Positions 8,523 to 17,745 of a stretch of 64,000 bases of DNA are shown here, one piece after another. The notes below the pieces were generated by a model that was not told the origin of the DNA, did no database searches, and was given only the letters and a program-made list of their open reading frames with translations. Source of the DNA: Halobacillus massiliensis (lineage in GTDB: Bacteria; Bacillota; Bacilli; Bacillales; Halobacillaceae); the NCBI RefSeq assembly GCF_900166625.1, contig NZ_LT800499.1, positions 3,855,213 to 3,919,212 of the forward strand, read 5' to 3'. Within the stretch, counting starts at the first letter, position 1. Each line of letters opens with the position of its first letter. A program made the translations under genes and the position numbers.

Positions 8523-9374
8523 CTATTGCTCTAATCCTGCTACCCCGAAGCCCCCGGCTCCAGAGTGAGTCGAAATCATACCGCCCGCTCGGATCCAGCT
8601 TATATTTTTGAATCCTTTTTCTTTGGCAACTTCCTCCAACTGCTGCTTGATTCTTTCATCAAGTCCGATAGAGTAGATAAAATATAGCTGCTCTCTATCA
8701 ATGTTGAATTCATTTAAGTAATCATTTAAGAGTTTTTCAGTAGCTCCACTCATTTTTCCACGGTACTTCTTTGTAGAGATAAGTTTTCCGTCCTTCAATT
8801 CTATGCATGGTTTTATTTTCAATAGTGTTCCAATTAAAGAAGCCATGTTACTTACCCTTCCACCCGCTTTGAGAAACTCTAGGCTCCCTGGAATGAAAGC
8901 CAGTCTTGATTTAGGAACGACTGCCTCTATTTCTTCAATTAATCGTTCCGGTTCCATGTCAGGTTCTTTTTCTAAAACTTTAGCGGCATACAGTACAATT
9001 GCAGCCAATCCTCCTGTAACGTTTAGAGCATCTATAAGAAATATGTCTTCAAACTCTTCCGCAGCAATCACAGCATTTTGAAAAGAAGAAGACGCTTTCG
9101 ATGTATAACCAATATGTATAATGAAGCAATCTGGAAATTTTTCTTTTATTGTTGCAAAAAACTCTTGATATTCATGAGCATTAGTCGAGGTCGTAGAGGG
9201 TATTTTCTTCGTACGTTCATAATAGTCGTAAATATCCTGGACCGGCAAAGAACCGTCTAAGTAATCTTTTCCATCCATAATGATGTGCATAGGAACTACT
9301 TGAATATCGTACTTTTCAGCTTCATCACCCGGTAAGTCGGCACCGCTTTCGGTCGATAAGATTATCCTTCTCAT
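8523..9374 (-). CDS. DegV family fatty-acid-binding protein
   Basis: 283 residues, full length for the family. DegV marks: N-terminal IILSTESGADLP, STTSTNAHEY (about 60-70) and the C-terminal IRAGGMISTHSGAGGFGVA. DegV/FakB proteins hold a fatty acid and, as FakB, present it to the FakA kinase for acyl-phosphate synthesis. The AGGGGGAG site is well placed. A decayed copy of its 5' region and central part exists at 30010-30175, so the locus was once duplicated. Confidence 0.9.
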   Translation of the reverse strand: MRRIILSTESGADLPGDEAEKYDIQVVPMHIIMDGKDYLDGSLPVQDIYDYYERTKKIPSTTSTNAHEYQEFFATIKEKFPDCFIIHIGYTSKASSSFQNAVIAAEEFEDIFLIDALNVTGGLAAIVLYAAKVLEKEPDMEPERLIEEIEAVVPKSRLAFIPGSLEFLKAGGRVSNMASLIGTLLKIKPCIELKDGKLISTKKYRGKMSGATEKLLNDYLNEFNIDREQLYFIYSIGLDERIKQQLEEVAKEKGFKNISWIRAGGMISTHSGAGGFGVAGLEQ

Positions 9375-9641
9375 TTTATCTCCCCCTAGGTTTTATTTAG
9401 GACCGTCATCACTCTTGCTTCCTTATGCTTTAACTATACATGAGATAACCGTATTACACTTGTGATAACTTTTATTTCTCTTCCATTTAGGGCTTATTTC
9501 TATTACTGCCGGTAGAATGGTTTTGCTGATGGAGAATACATAGGCATTTCTTCATATCAAACTATGATTTGTGGTATTCTTGAAGTATATTGGAAACATT
9601 TTTCCACGGAAAAGGAAGGACTTAAAAGGGGCTGAAGAAGC

Positions 9642-10496
9642 ATGGAAAACCTCTACTCTTCTACACTTGAAAATTTGGAAAGAACGTTCATGCCGCATAC
9701 CTCCGCATATCAGCGGTACATCGATTTTCATACGATGAGAGAAATGAAGCAGGTTATTAAAGAAAAACGGCCCATTTATTTCGGTCTGAATATAAAAGAA
9801 CTAGTAGAGGTGAACAAAAGATATATTTTGGATGGATTTTGGAACGGTGTCTTTTTCACCGCAGTGATTCCGACTTCCAACATGTTCAATTGTACTATTG
9901 AGGTGTACGGAAAGCCGCCGAAAATGCTGCTTGGCCGCTTTGAAATGGGAGAAGATGAAGATTCATTTTTCCCTACGTTTTTAAAAGAAGAATTCACGAG
10001 AAGAAAAGGGCTTGGAGACACATTGCGTGATTTTTCGCAGGTTTTGTATACGTATGTGGAATCTTACGTGGAGCGCAAGGAAAGATCTGGAGAAATAGCC
10101 ACTTCTGAACACGTCGATGAAGAAGTCCTCGAAGGCTGGAACTTCCCGTTTCTCGAGAAGCAGCCTGATCTTCAAAAAGAGTGGTTTTCTTTAAAGAAAC
10201 GGACAGTGAAACAATTCAGTCGAATGGAAGAACTCACAATTGAAGAACAATACGCCCTGGAGACGATGATGGATAAAGACGTTCCTAACTTCATCGAATC
10301 GTTTCAGCAATTGTCGGAGGTTAATAAGGAAAAACGAAAAGATGAACTGTTGGAGACGATGTACGATTTACGTACGTTCATTGAAACACTTGAGCAAAAG
10401 GAAGAAGAAAGTCATGCACAGAATTTTGCCAGAAGCAAGGGGATTATTGCTTCCAAGTATAAGAAAGAAGATGAGAGTTTCTACTCCCAGAAGTAA
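9642..10496 (+). CDS. Protein of unknown function upstream of TelA
   Basis: 284 residues, soluble and charged, with no signal peptide or membrane segment. The N-terminal two thirds look globular. The C-terminal part (about 190-284) is rich in Glu, Lys and Gln and probably alpha-helical. I recognise no family. It starts at an ATG behind a weak AGGGG site and lies 66 bp before a TelA-family gene on the same strand. Many Bacillaceae keep a TelA protein beside a partner gene (xpaC-yaaN in B. subtilis), so it may be the partner here. Confidence 0.55.
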   Translation: MENLYSSTLENLERTFMPHTSAYQRYIDFHTMREMKQVIKEKRPIYFGLNIKELVEVNKRYILDGFWNGVFFTAVIPTSNMFNCTIEVYGKPPKMLLGRFEMGEDEDSFFPTFLKEEFTRRKGLGDTLRDFSQVLYTYVESYVERKERSGEIATSEHVDEEVLEGWNFPFLEKQPDLQKEWFSLKKRTVKQFSRMEELTIEEQYALETMMDKDVPNFIESFQQLSEVNKEKRKDELLETMYDLRTFIETLEQKEEESHAQNFARSKGIIASKYKKEDESFYSQK

Positions 10497-10562
10497 GAAA
10501 TGTTTTGCAACCGTCCCTTTTGTTTTTCTTGAAACTACTATTGTCAGATAGGAGATATGGAC

Positions 10563-11690
10563 ATGAGTGAAAATTCTTTCCTTAGAGACAAAGAAGCTGA
10601 AATGAACGCCCAGGACTTGAAAGAAGCGATGACACTTATTGAAAAAGAAGATATCGCCCGCCTGAACGAAGAGGCGGAAGCCTACGCGGAAAAGTTCGAA
10701 TCTTCAAGAGACGACTCCCTTTCAGAAGTGATGAGAGAGCTCGGGGATCTCGGAGAAAAGGAACAGCGCATCGCCGGAGAGACGATGGAAACGTTGAAGC
10801 GCCCGGTAAACGATCTCAAATCTAAAGGCAATAAAGACATTCCTGAAACGTTAAGTGAACTAGAGGCCATCGTGTCAGACCTTGATCCGAAACGTACGGA
10901 AGGTAACGGCATCCAGAGATTCTTCTATAAACTAAGCAAAAAGCAGCCAATCGATCGCTACATGAAGAGGTATGAAACGGTCGACTCGAAGATTGATACG
11001 GTTGTTCGCAGTCTGCTGGCGGGGAAAGACCGGCTGGAAGAAGACAGCGTCGAATTACAGCTTATTAAGGAAAACGCCCAAAAGCGCATCTATGACCTTG
11101 ACAAGCAAATCTATCTTGGGAAGAAGCTGTTTGAGCTTTTGCAGGAAAAAGAAGCTAAGGGCGAACACGATCTGGCGCTGCTTACAGAAGGAAAAGAGAA
11201 GATCATTACACGTACGAGAAACATGACACAGATGAAAATTGTGCTGCATCAGAGTATTTCTTCTGTAGATATTATTAAGAAAAACAATGAAAAACTAAAG
11301 GAATCCATTCGGAATGCCGTTACGCTGACGAAAAATATTATTACCGTTTCCGCTTCGATTCAGCTCGCTTTAAATAATCAGCGGAAAGTGATCGATACGG
11401 TGAACGGCGTCAATAAAGCAACAGAGGAGATGCTGCTGTCGAACTCCAGAAATCTAAGGCAGAATGCCGAAGAGACTACACAAATGATGGAAAATCCCGC
11501 AATTAGTATGGAGGCTCTCCAAGAGTCATTCGATAACATATTCGAAGCACTGAAAACGACAGAGCAGTCGTCCGAGCGAATCATCGCTTCGAGTGAACAG
11601 TTCATCGAAGAAATGGATGCTTTAAACGAAAATGTCAGGAAAAAATTATCCCAGACGGGCAGTCATACACAAAGAGCGCTTCGTGACTGA
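10563..11690 (+). CDS. TelA/KlaA family (toxic anion resistance) protein
   Basis: 375 residues from ATG 10563, 8 bases after AGGAG; the ATG at 10557 is too close. It is almost wholly helical, with long coiled-coil stretches. The family core includes the KSKGNKDIPETLSELEAIV region (about 95-115), FFYKLSKKQPIDRYMKRYE (about 125-145) and a C-terminal block near LNNQRKVIDTVNGVNKATEEM. Family members are linked to tellurite and other stress resistance and resemble B. subtilis YaaN and YceH; the biochemical role is not settled. The terminator overlaps the last codons. Confidence 0.85.
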   Translation: MSENSFLRDKEAEMNAQDLKEAMTLIEKEDIARLNEEAEAYAEKFESSRDDSLSEVMRELGDLGEKEQRIAGETMETLKRPVNDLKSKGNKDIPETLSELEAIVSDLDPKRTEGNGIQRFFYKLSKKQPIDRYMKRYETVDSKIDTVVRSLLAGKDRLEEDSVELQLIKENAQKRIYDLDKQIYLGKKLFELLQEKEAKGEHDLALLTEGKEKIITRTRNMTQMKIVLHQSISSVDIIKKNNEKLKESIRNAVTLTKNIITVSASIQLALNNQRKVIDTVNGVNKATEEMLLSNSRNLRQNAEETTQMMENPAISMEALQESFDNIFEALKTTEQSSERIIASSEQFIEEMDALNENVRKKLSQTGSHTQRALRD

Positions 11691-11703
11691 AGCGCTCTTT
11701 TAT
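11671..11703 (+). terminator. Terminator overlapping telA stop
   Basis: 12 bp stem AAAGAGCGCTTC / GAAGCGCTCTTT then TTATATTT; the telA stop codon lies in the loop. Confidence 0.85.
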
Positions 11704-11802
11704 ATTTGGCCAATTATAGCAATATAAATTCGCAAAACTGTGGGACGAGACCTTTCAGCCCATAGAGGGAAAACGAAATTTATGAACTATCAAGCCAGAG
11801 AA

Positions 11803-13659
11803 TTATACTTTTATTTTATATTTTTTCATTCTGCGGTAAAGGGTGCTCCGTGATATTCCCAAAGCTTTAGAGGCCTGAGTCAAATTGTAGCGGCACGATT
11901 CTATAGTTTCTATGAGCTGCTTTTCTTCTGTTTCCTGACTGGTTGTATCTCTTTCTGGCACTAAGCGTAAATCCATTGCTTGTTCTTCCTGGTTTTCGTC
12001 TTCTACCAGCTCAGCTGGTAACTCTTGCTCTGTAATTTGATAATTTTGAGCGTACAACACAGCACACTCTATTGCATTTTGAAGCTCTCGCACATTACCT
12101 GGCCAATGGTAATGCTGTAAAATCTGCATGGCCTTTTGATTGATATGAAAGTTTCCGCCATGCCTTTGCAAAAAATAATTCACGAGCAAGCTAATATCAG
12201 TTTTTCGTTTACGAAGAGGTGGAAGATGCAAACGAGCAATGTTTAAGCGAAAATATAGATCTGAACGAAATTTCCCTGTATTTACCCATTCTTTTAAATT
12301 ACGATTGCTTGCCGCAATGATGCGTACATCAATTGTTCTAGGTTTGCGTTCTCCAATACGGACAATCTGCTTTTCCTGTAATACACGCAAAAGCATCGCT
12401 TGAATAGCAGGCGGCATTTCGCTGATTTCATCCAAAAATAAGGTTCCACCGTCAGCTGCTTCAAACCATCCTTTATTTCCAGTTTTGAGTGCTCCGGTAA
12501 ATGCTCCTGGTACATACCCAAACAATTCACTCGGCGCTAAGTCTTGTTGGAGGGCGGCACAATTTGCGGCTAGAAAAGCTTTGTTTTTTCTATCACTTGT
12601 TTCATGTACCGCCCGCGCAATTAATTCTTTTCCGGTTCCGCTTTCTCCTGTAATAAGAACCGCTGTATCGGCTTTTGCTGTTCTCTTTGCATTTTCAATA
12701 ACTTGAATCCACGATTGGCTTTCCCCTTGTAAAACAGAAAAAGCTGATGGATTTTGGTTGTTAACAATTCGTTTGCTGTTTGCACTTTTTATTTGCACAA
12801 TATTGCCTACCAGTCGGCCATCTCTTCTAACCGGTACTATTTTTCCTTCACTTGTTTGTCCATTTTCTAATTGAATCTTACCTTCGTAAACCTCTGGACG
12901 TACTAGACCCGGGTCCACATATTCTTTCATCGTATTTATACTTGTTCTATATTTATCAATGATGGTGCCTTCGGTATCAATAGCAATTACTTTGTCTTCC
13001 TGTATGTTTTCGATATAGGCTTTAAATTCGTCTCTAAGTTTTTCGATATCCTGAAGAATTTCTGCATGCCAAAGCGATTCAATCGATTGTACAAACACGG
13101 CAGTCAGACTTAAAGCGTTTTCAGGAAAACATTTATTAATGGTTGTCAAATCCAATACACCCGCTGTTTTACGGTGAAGAGGATGACGAATGGGAACTCC
13201 GGCACAAGAAAAGGGATGCCAATTTTCACAAAAGTGCTGAGGACCTTTAATTACAATATCATTATCAATGGACAAGGCAGTCCCTATGGCATTTGTACCT
13301 GAGTGAGCTTCATTCCAATGCCCTCCTTCAAAGAAACGAAATTCTTGCAGTTGTTCTTTTAAACTGCCTTCAACAAAGGAAGAAATAATGCGGCCTTCAC
13401 TATCCGCAAGGTTGAGTGAAAAATCATTTTTGTTGAAGTATTTCTCCATTTCTCTGCTCACTTGTGTGAAAATACGATGGATTAGACTACTAGAAGCAAT
13501 TTTTTGTATATCTTGATAGTTAAAGATTTGAGGAGCTTTTTTCAAATCAGGTCGGATCCCGTGGCGAACGCTGCGTTTCCATGACTGAATAATATCTTCA
13601 GGAATTTCTTCAGATACTTGGTTTTTTATAATAAAATTCTCCCAATCTTTCTGGTGCAT
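11803..13659 (-). CDS. AcoR-like sigma-54-dependent activator
   Basis: 618 residues. It has an N-terminal sensory part with a GAF-like region (about 70-200) containing HSGTNAIGTAL and ENWHPFSCAGVPIRHP, which is typical of AcoR. A PAS-like linker follows, then the AAA+ domain with Walker A GESGTGKE at 338-345, the sigma-54 contact loop GAFTGA at 385-390 and FLDE as Walker B. A Fis-type helix-turn-helix ends the protein (about 585-615). It lies directly downstream of the aldh-adh pair, which carries a sigma-54 promoter (16429-16444), so it should activate those genes in response to an alcohol, aldehyde or acetoin-like signal. Confidence 0.85.
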   Translation of the reverse strand: MHQKDWENFIIKNQVSEEIPEDIIQSWKRSVRHGIRPDLKKAPQIFNYQDIQKIASSSLIHRIFTQVSREMEKYFNKNDFSLNLADSEGRIISSFVEGSLKEQLQEFRFFEGGHWNEAHSGTNAIGTALSIDNDIVIKGPQHFCENWHPFSCAGVPIRHPLHRKTAGVLDLTTINKCFPENALSLTAVFVQSIESLWHAEILQDIEKLRDEFKAYIENIQEDKVIAIDTEGTIIDKYRTSINTMKEYVDPGLVRPEVYEGKIQLENGQTSEGKIVPVRRDGRLVGNIVQIKSANSKRIVNNQNPSAFSVLQGESQSWIQVIENAKRTAKADTAVLITGESGTGKELIARAVHETSDRKNKAFLAANCAALQQDLAPSELFGYVPGAFTGALKTGNKGWFEAADGGTLFLDEISEMPPAIQAMLLRVLQEKQIVRIGERKPRTIDVRIIAASNRNLKEWVNTGKFRSDLYFRLNIARLHLPPLRKRKTDISLLVNYFLQRHGGNFHINQKAMQILQHYHWPGNVRELQNAIECAVLYAQNYQITEQELPAELVEDENQEEQAMDLRLVPERDTTSQETEEKQLIETIESCRYNLTQASKALGISRSTLYRRMKKYKIKV

Positions 13660-13747
13660 GCTCTGCCTCCCAACAAGATCATAGTCCTTTAACCAAATTC
13701 CTTAATATGTCAGATTTATTATAACATTTTGAATAAAACAATAATAA

Positions 13748-13782
13748 AAAACAGGATGCCTTTTCATAAGACATCCTGTTTA
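13748..13782 (-). terminator. Terminator between aldehyde dehydrogenase and acoR-like gene
   Basis: Stem AAACAGGATG / CATCCTGTTT with flanking A and T runs, 17 bp after the aldehyde dehydrogenase stop. It separates the two minus-strand transcription units. Confidence 0.75.
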
Positions 13783-13798
13783 AAAGTATTTTATTGGT

Positions 13799-15283
13799 TT
13801 AGTTCATATTAATCCAGACGCTTTTAACTTCCGTATAGTTTTCTAACGCATACGATCCCATCTCACGGCCGCTTCCCGATTGTTTGAAACCTCCAAATGG
13901 AGAAGCAGGATCAAAGACGTTATAGCAGTTAACCCATACGGTGCCCGCCTGCAGGTTATTGGCAACATAATGAGCATTTTTTACGTTTTCTGTCCATAAC
14001 CCAGCCGCCAGTCCATATGCTGAATTGTTCGCACGTTCAATCACTTCATCCAAATCTTCAAAAGGCATGGCAGCTACAACCGGTCCGAATATTTCTTCTT
14101 TGGCAATCGTCATGCTGTCATCGACATTAGCAAATACCGTCGGCTCTACAAAGTAGCCGTTATTGAATGGATTCTGGCCGCCTGTCAGCATTTCTGCACC
14201 TTCATCTTGTCCCTGCTGAATATAATTCATGACACGGTTTTGCTGAACGTCTGATACAAGAGGTCCCATCTGTGTTTCCATATCAAGACCAGGCCCTTGT
14301 TTAATGCTTTTCGAATGAGACACCATATCAGCAACGAAATTATCATATGCTTTCTTTTGAACGAATACACGAGAACCCGCACTGCAAACCTGCCCTTGAT
14401 TAAACATAATTCCGGTAAGGGCTCCCGGTATAGCTTTGGACATATCTGCATCTGGAAGAATAATATTCGGAGATTTACCGCCAAGTTCTAATGTAACTCG
14501 TTTCACCGTGTCAGATGCCTGGCGCATAATTTGTTTTCCAATCTCCGTTGAACCAGTAAAAGCTACTTTATTTACTTTTTCATGGTTTACAAGAGGTTCA
14601 CCAGCCGTCGGTCCGAACCCAGGAATAATGTTGATAACCCCTTCAGGGAAGCCTGCTTCTTCTGTTAATTTTGCCAGATAAAGAGCGGATAGCGGCGTTT
14701 GCTCGGCAGGCTTTAAGACGACCGTACATCCTGTAGCAAGTGCGGCGCCTAACTTCCATGCGGCCATAAGAAGTGGAAAGTTCCATGGGATTATTTGTCC
14801 TACTACACCTACCGGTTCATGTCTTGTATAGTTAAAATAATTGCCCGAGACCGGAATCGTCTGGCCGACTATTTTAGTAGACCATCCTGCAAAATATCGG
14901 AAATGTTCAATAGCCATAGGGATATCGCCATTACGAGTTTCATTAATCGGCTTACCATTATCAAGTGTCTCAATTTGAGCGAGCTCTTCCAAATTTTCTT
15001 CCATTAAATCAGCCAGTTTATAAATCAAGCGGCTGCGTTCGGCTGAGGTCATTTTTGACCACGGACCGTAATCAAAAGCTGCCCGGGCTGCCTCAACAGC
15101 ACGGTTTACGTCTTCCGCTTCGGCTTCACTTACATTAGCCAATACTTCACCAGTAGCCGGGTTTTTCGTTTCAAATGTCTTTCCGTTCGCCGATTCCATC
15201 CATTCCCCATTAATGAACAGCTTTTTTTGCCCTTCCAAAAATTCTGCAGCTTTCGGTTGAAGATCTACCGTCTTTTGCATCAT
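13799..15283 (-). CDS. NAD(P)-dependent aldehyde dehydrogenase (DhaS/AldA type)
   Basis: 494 residues, full length. ALDH motifs: PWNFPLLMAAWKLG (cofactor site), FTGSTEIG, LELGGKSPN with the general-base Glu, and NQGQVCSAGSR with the catalytic Cys. It oxidises an aldehyde to the acid in the cytoplasm and is closest in style to B. subtilis DhaS. Two ATGs follow GGAGG at 5 and 8 bases, so either may be used. It lies 41 bp after the alcohol dehydrogenase gene and probably oxidises that enzyme's product. Confidence 0.9.
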   Translation of the reverse strand: MMQKTVDLQPKAAEFLEGQKKLFINGEWMESANGKTFETKNPATGEVLANVSEAEAEDVNRAVEAARAAFDYGPWSKMTSAERSRLIYKLADLMEENLEELAQIETLDNGKPINETRNGDIPMAIEHFRYFAGWSTKIVGQTIPVSGNYFNYTRHEPVGVVGQIIPWNFPLLMAAWKLGAALATGCTVVLKPAEQTPLSALYLAKLTEEAGFPEGVINIIPGFGPTAGEPLVNHEKVNKVAFTGSTEIGKQIMRQASDTVKRVTLELGGKSPNIILPDADMSKAIPGALTGIMFNQGQVCSAGSRVFVQKKAYDNFVADMVSHSKSIKQGPGLDMETQMGPLVSDVQQNRVMNYIQQGQDEGAEMLTGGQNPFNNGYFVEPTVFANVDDSMTIAKEEIFGPVVAAMPFEDLDEVIERANNSAYGLAAGLWTENVKNAHYVANNLQAGTVWVNCYNVFDPASPFGGFKQSGSGREMGSYALENYTEVKSVWINMN

Positions 15284-15324
15284 GATTCCTCCTTATTTTT
15301 ATTAATATAAATGTTAAGTAAGCG

Positions 15325-16377
15325 CTACCATTTGTTCACAACAGATACTCCAACATTATTGTAAGTTCCCATACCTTCAATAACGCTGCTCACATCTTCA
15401 ATGGCTACATGATTTGTGACAAGTTTGCCTGGTTGTAGTTTTCCTGTACCAATCATCTCCAGCATAGAAGGGTAGTTTGGAGCCTGCATGCCAAATGAAC
15501 CGAGAAACTGAAGCTCTTTCATCGTTATCAAGTCAGCTGGAACAGGAACTATTCCTGCTTCCTCACTAGTTGTTAAACCAATTTGAATATGGCGGCCGCG
15601 TTTTCTAAGCGACAAAATTGAATTTGTAATCGTTTCTGTAATACCAAGCGCATCTATAGACACGTGCGCTCCGCCTTTTGTTATTTCTTGGATGGCTACT
15701 GATGGGTCTGTTTCCCTGCCGTTTATCGTTATCGCGGCACCGACTGATTTTGCTAAATCCAGCTTTTCCTTACTAATATCCACAACAATCACATTAGCTC
15801 CTGCTGCATTTGCAATATGCGCAGCAGCCAGCCCCACACCGCCTACTCCGTAAACAGCCACCCATTCCCCTGGCCTTACTTTAGCCTGTTCTGTAACGGC
15901 GTGAAAAGAAGTCATAAAACGACAGCCGACACTCGCTCCTTCTTCAAAGTTCACCGATTCTGGCAGAAGCACCATATTTAAATCTGCATTAGGAATGGCC
16001 GTGTACTCCCCAAAGCCTCCCCAGTAAGAAAAGCCCGGTATTTCCAAGTTGTCACATATGTTTTGATGACCAGACAAGCACTGTTCGCAAGTTCCATCTC
16101 CCTGGCTGAACGGAACAATGACTCGATCTCCTACTTTAAAGTTTTTCACGTCCTTGCCAATTTCCTCTACCACACCTGTAAACTCATGACCCAATACCCA
16201 AGGAAGTTCCAGGTTCACATCTACCCAGCTGAGATCTCCCATCCAGCCGTGCCAATCGGAGCGGCAAATTCCATTCGCTTGCACACGAACGATCGCTCCA
16301 TTAGCATCTACTTTAGGATCTTCGACTTGACGAACTACCAATGGACTCTTTAATTGTTCCATGACTGCAGCTTTCAT
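15325..16377 (-). CDS. Zinc-dependent medium-chain alcohol dehydrogenase
   Basis: 350 residues from ATG 16377, which has AGGAGG 7 bases upstream; the ATG two codons earlier is too close. The GHEFTGVVEEIG motif carries a catalytic zinc ligand, and GVGGVGLAA is the dinucleotide-binding loop. In the structural-zinc loop only three cysteines are present (CEQC then C), because the usual first one is Asp. It should convert an alcohol to an aldehyde for the dehydrogenase downstream. It is the first gene of the unit and lies behind a -24/-12 promoter. Confidence 0.85.
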   Translation of the reverse strand: MKAAVMEQLKSPLVVRQVEDPKVDANGAIVRVQANGICRSDWHGWMGDLSWVDVNLELPWVLGHEFTGVVEEIGKDVKNFKVGDRVIVPFSQGDGTCEQCLSGHQNICDNLEIPGFSYWGGFGEYTAIPNADLNMVLLPESVNFEEGASVGCRFMTSFHAVTEQAKVRPGEWVAVYGVGGVGLAAAHIANAAGANVIVVDISKEKLDLAKSVGAAITINGRETDPSVAIQEITKGGAHVSIDALGITETITNSILSLRKRGRHIQIGLTTSEEAGIVPVPADLITMKELQFLGSFGMQAPNYPSMLEMIGTGKLQPGKLVTNHVAIEDVSSVIEGMGTYNNVGVSVVNKW

Positions 16378-16428
16378 GTACATCCCTCCTAAAATGATGA
16401 TGGTATATTCTCCCCTCACCTTATATAA

Positions 16429-16444
16429 TGCAAAAAACATGCCA
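16429..16444 (-). promoter_or_regulatory. Sigma-54 (-24/-12) promoter
   Basis: On the minus strand TGGCATGTTTTTTGCA agrees with TGGCACGNNNNTTGCW except one base. The GG and GC dinucleotides are correctly spaced, about 50 bp before the alcohol dehydrogenase start. An AcoR-type activator gene is in the same locus. Confidence 0.8.
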
Positions 16445-16504
16445 ATTTAATTTGGCTGTCATTTTAGGAGTTTACTAGTGTGAGCAAGTACTCGTGACAC
16501 AGAA

Positions 16505-16524
16505 TGTTCCAAGCTGCTGAAACA
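16505..16524. promoter_or_regulatory. Candidate enhancer site for the sigma-54 activator
   Basis: Imperfect dyad TGTTCCA-N6-TGAAACA, about 60-95 bp upstream of the -24/-12 promoter. A weaker copy (TGAAACA...TGTTTTT) lies at 16540-16558. Position and symmetry suit an upstream activating sequence; the assignment is inference. Confidence 0.4.
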
Positions 16525-16654
16525 GTTTGTGGCATAAAATGAAACAATATGTGTTTTTCCAAAACCCCCTCTCTTACAACACAATTTGTTCTAAAAAATA
16601 ACAAAAGAACTCGAATTCTTCCTAATATATTTACTATAAAATTTATTTTGTTAA

Positions 16655-16698
16655 AGAAAAACCTCCCATAAGTTCATTAAACTAATGGGAGGCTTTTA
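16655..16698 (-). terminator. Terminator of the sulfoquinovose operon
   Basis: Stem AAAACCTCCCAT / ATGGGAGGCTTTT followed on the minus strand by a T-rich stretch, about 85 bp after the AEC exporter stop at 16783. Confidence 0.75.
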
Positions 16699-16782
16699 AG
16701 CCAAATTTTATTTATAATTCTTATCTATCAAATTTTTTTGAGGACAGCATATATATTCTTCACAATAATCATTCATCTATAT

Positions 16783-17682
16783 TTAACTTACCAGGTAAAT
16801 AACGCATGGAATTGTAAGTATACTTAACACAGTTGTTGTAAGAGTGGCACTTGTCACCATCTGTGGATCTGTTTGAAATTGAATGGCGTACATGGTTGTG
16901 TTTGCAGCCGTTGGAGTCGCGGCCATTATTATCATAATTTGTTTCATTAATGAATCGACTGGCAACCCCCATACAATTAAAGCAGCTATAATAGGAGCAG
17001 CCACCAATTTCAAAATTACCGCAGTAGATATTTTTTTGAAATCTACGACCAAAGGTTTTATTTTTGCGAGCTGCATTCCTAAAGTGATCATAATCACAGG
17101 GATCGCGGCATCTGCAATTAGGTTAACTCCATCTAGCAGAGGACCAATAGATACATTGAAACTATTGCAAATAAAGCCTAATATTGCTCCATAAACCATT
17201 GGCATATTACGTACCGACCGAAGCGCTGCTCTTACCCCATCTGCATGGTCGCTTCCCTTCGCTGCATAATAAACCCCAAGCGTACTCATTAACAGTTGTT
17301 GTAAAACCATAAGTACAATCGCTGTTTTCAATCCAGCAGTTCCGAATAAAAACAATACAAGAGGCGTACCATAATTTCCATTATTCATGAAAGCACAAGA
17401 AAGGATTAAAGCACACTTTTCTTTTTCTGTGTAGTGTTGATATTTTGATAAAAGCGTCACAGTAAATATGATTAAAAAACAAAGTCCAAGCATGTATATA
17501 GTTATATACACATAAGAGAAATTAATAGATTCTTCATAGAAAGTCCGAAACACTAAAAAAGGAACCAAAATATAGAGGGCTAACTTCGAAAAATTGGTTA
17601 TGTCAAAATCAAATATTTTTTGAACGAGATATCCGGTGCCAAAAACAAAAAAGATAGGCAATAATATTGTAAAAAATTCCAT
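16783..17682 (-). CDS. AEC-family exporter, candidate sulfolactate exporter
   Basis: 299 residues with about ten membrane segments in two five-helix halves, as in auxin-efflux-carrier proteins. Conserved polar breaks include NNGNYGTPL (about 95-103) and the C-terminal AATPTAANTTMYA. Family members export organic acids such as malate. It is the last gene of the minus-strand operon that begins at 27963, 63 bp after the dehydrogenase. Since that pathway should end in 3-sulfolactate, which must leave the cell, export of sulfolactate is the most likely job (inference). Confidence 0.7.
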   Translation of the reverse strand: MEFFTILLPIFFVFGTGYLVQKIFDFDITNFSKLALYILVPFLVFRTFYEESINFSYVYITIYMLGLCFLIIFTVTLLSKYQHYTEKEKCALILSCAFMNNGNYGTPLVLFLFGTAGLKTAIVLMVLQQLLMSTLGVYYAAKGSDHADGVRAALRSVRNMPMVYGAILGFICNSFNVSIGPLLDGVNLIADAAIPVIMITLGMQLAKIKPLVVDFKKISTAVILKLVAAPIIAALIVWGLPVDSLMKQIMIIMAATPTAANTTMYAIQFQTDPQMVTSATLTTTVLSILTIPCVIYLVS

Positions 17683-17745
17683 ATTATTTTCTCCTGATAA
17701 ATATTTAATGAAAAAAGGGAGCCGGTATTAGGACTCCCCACACTT

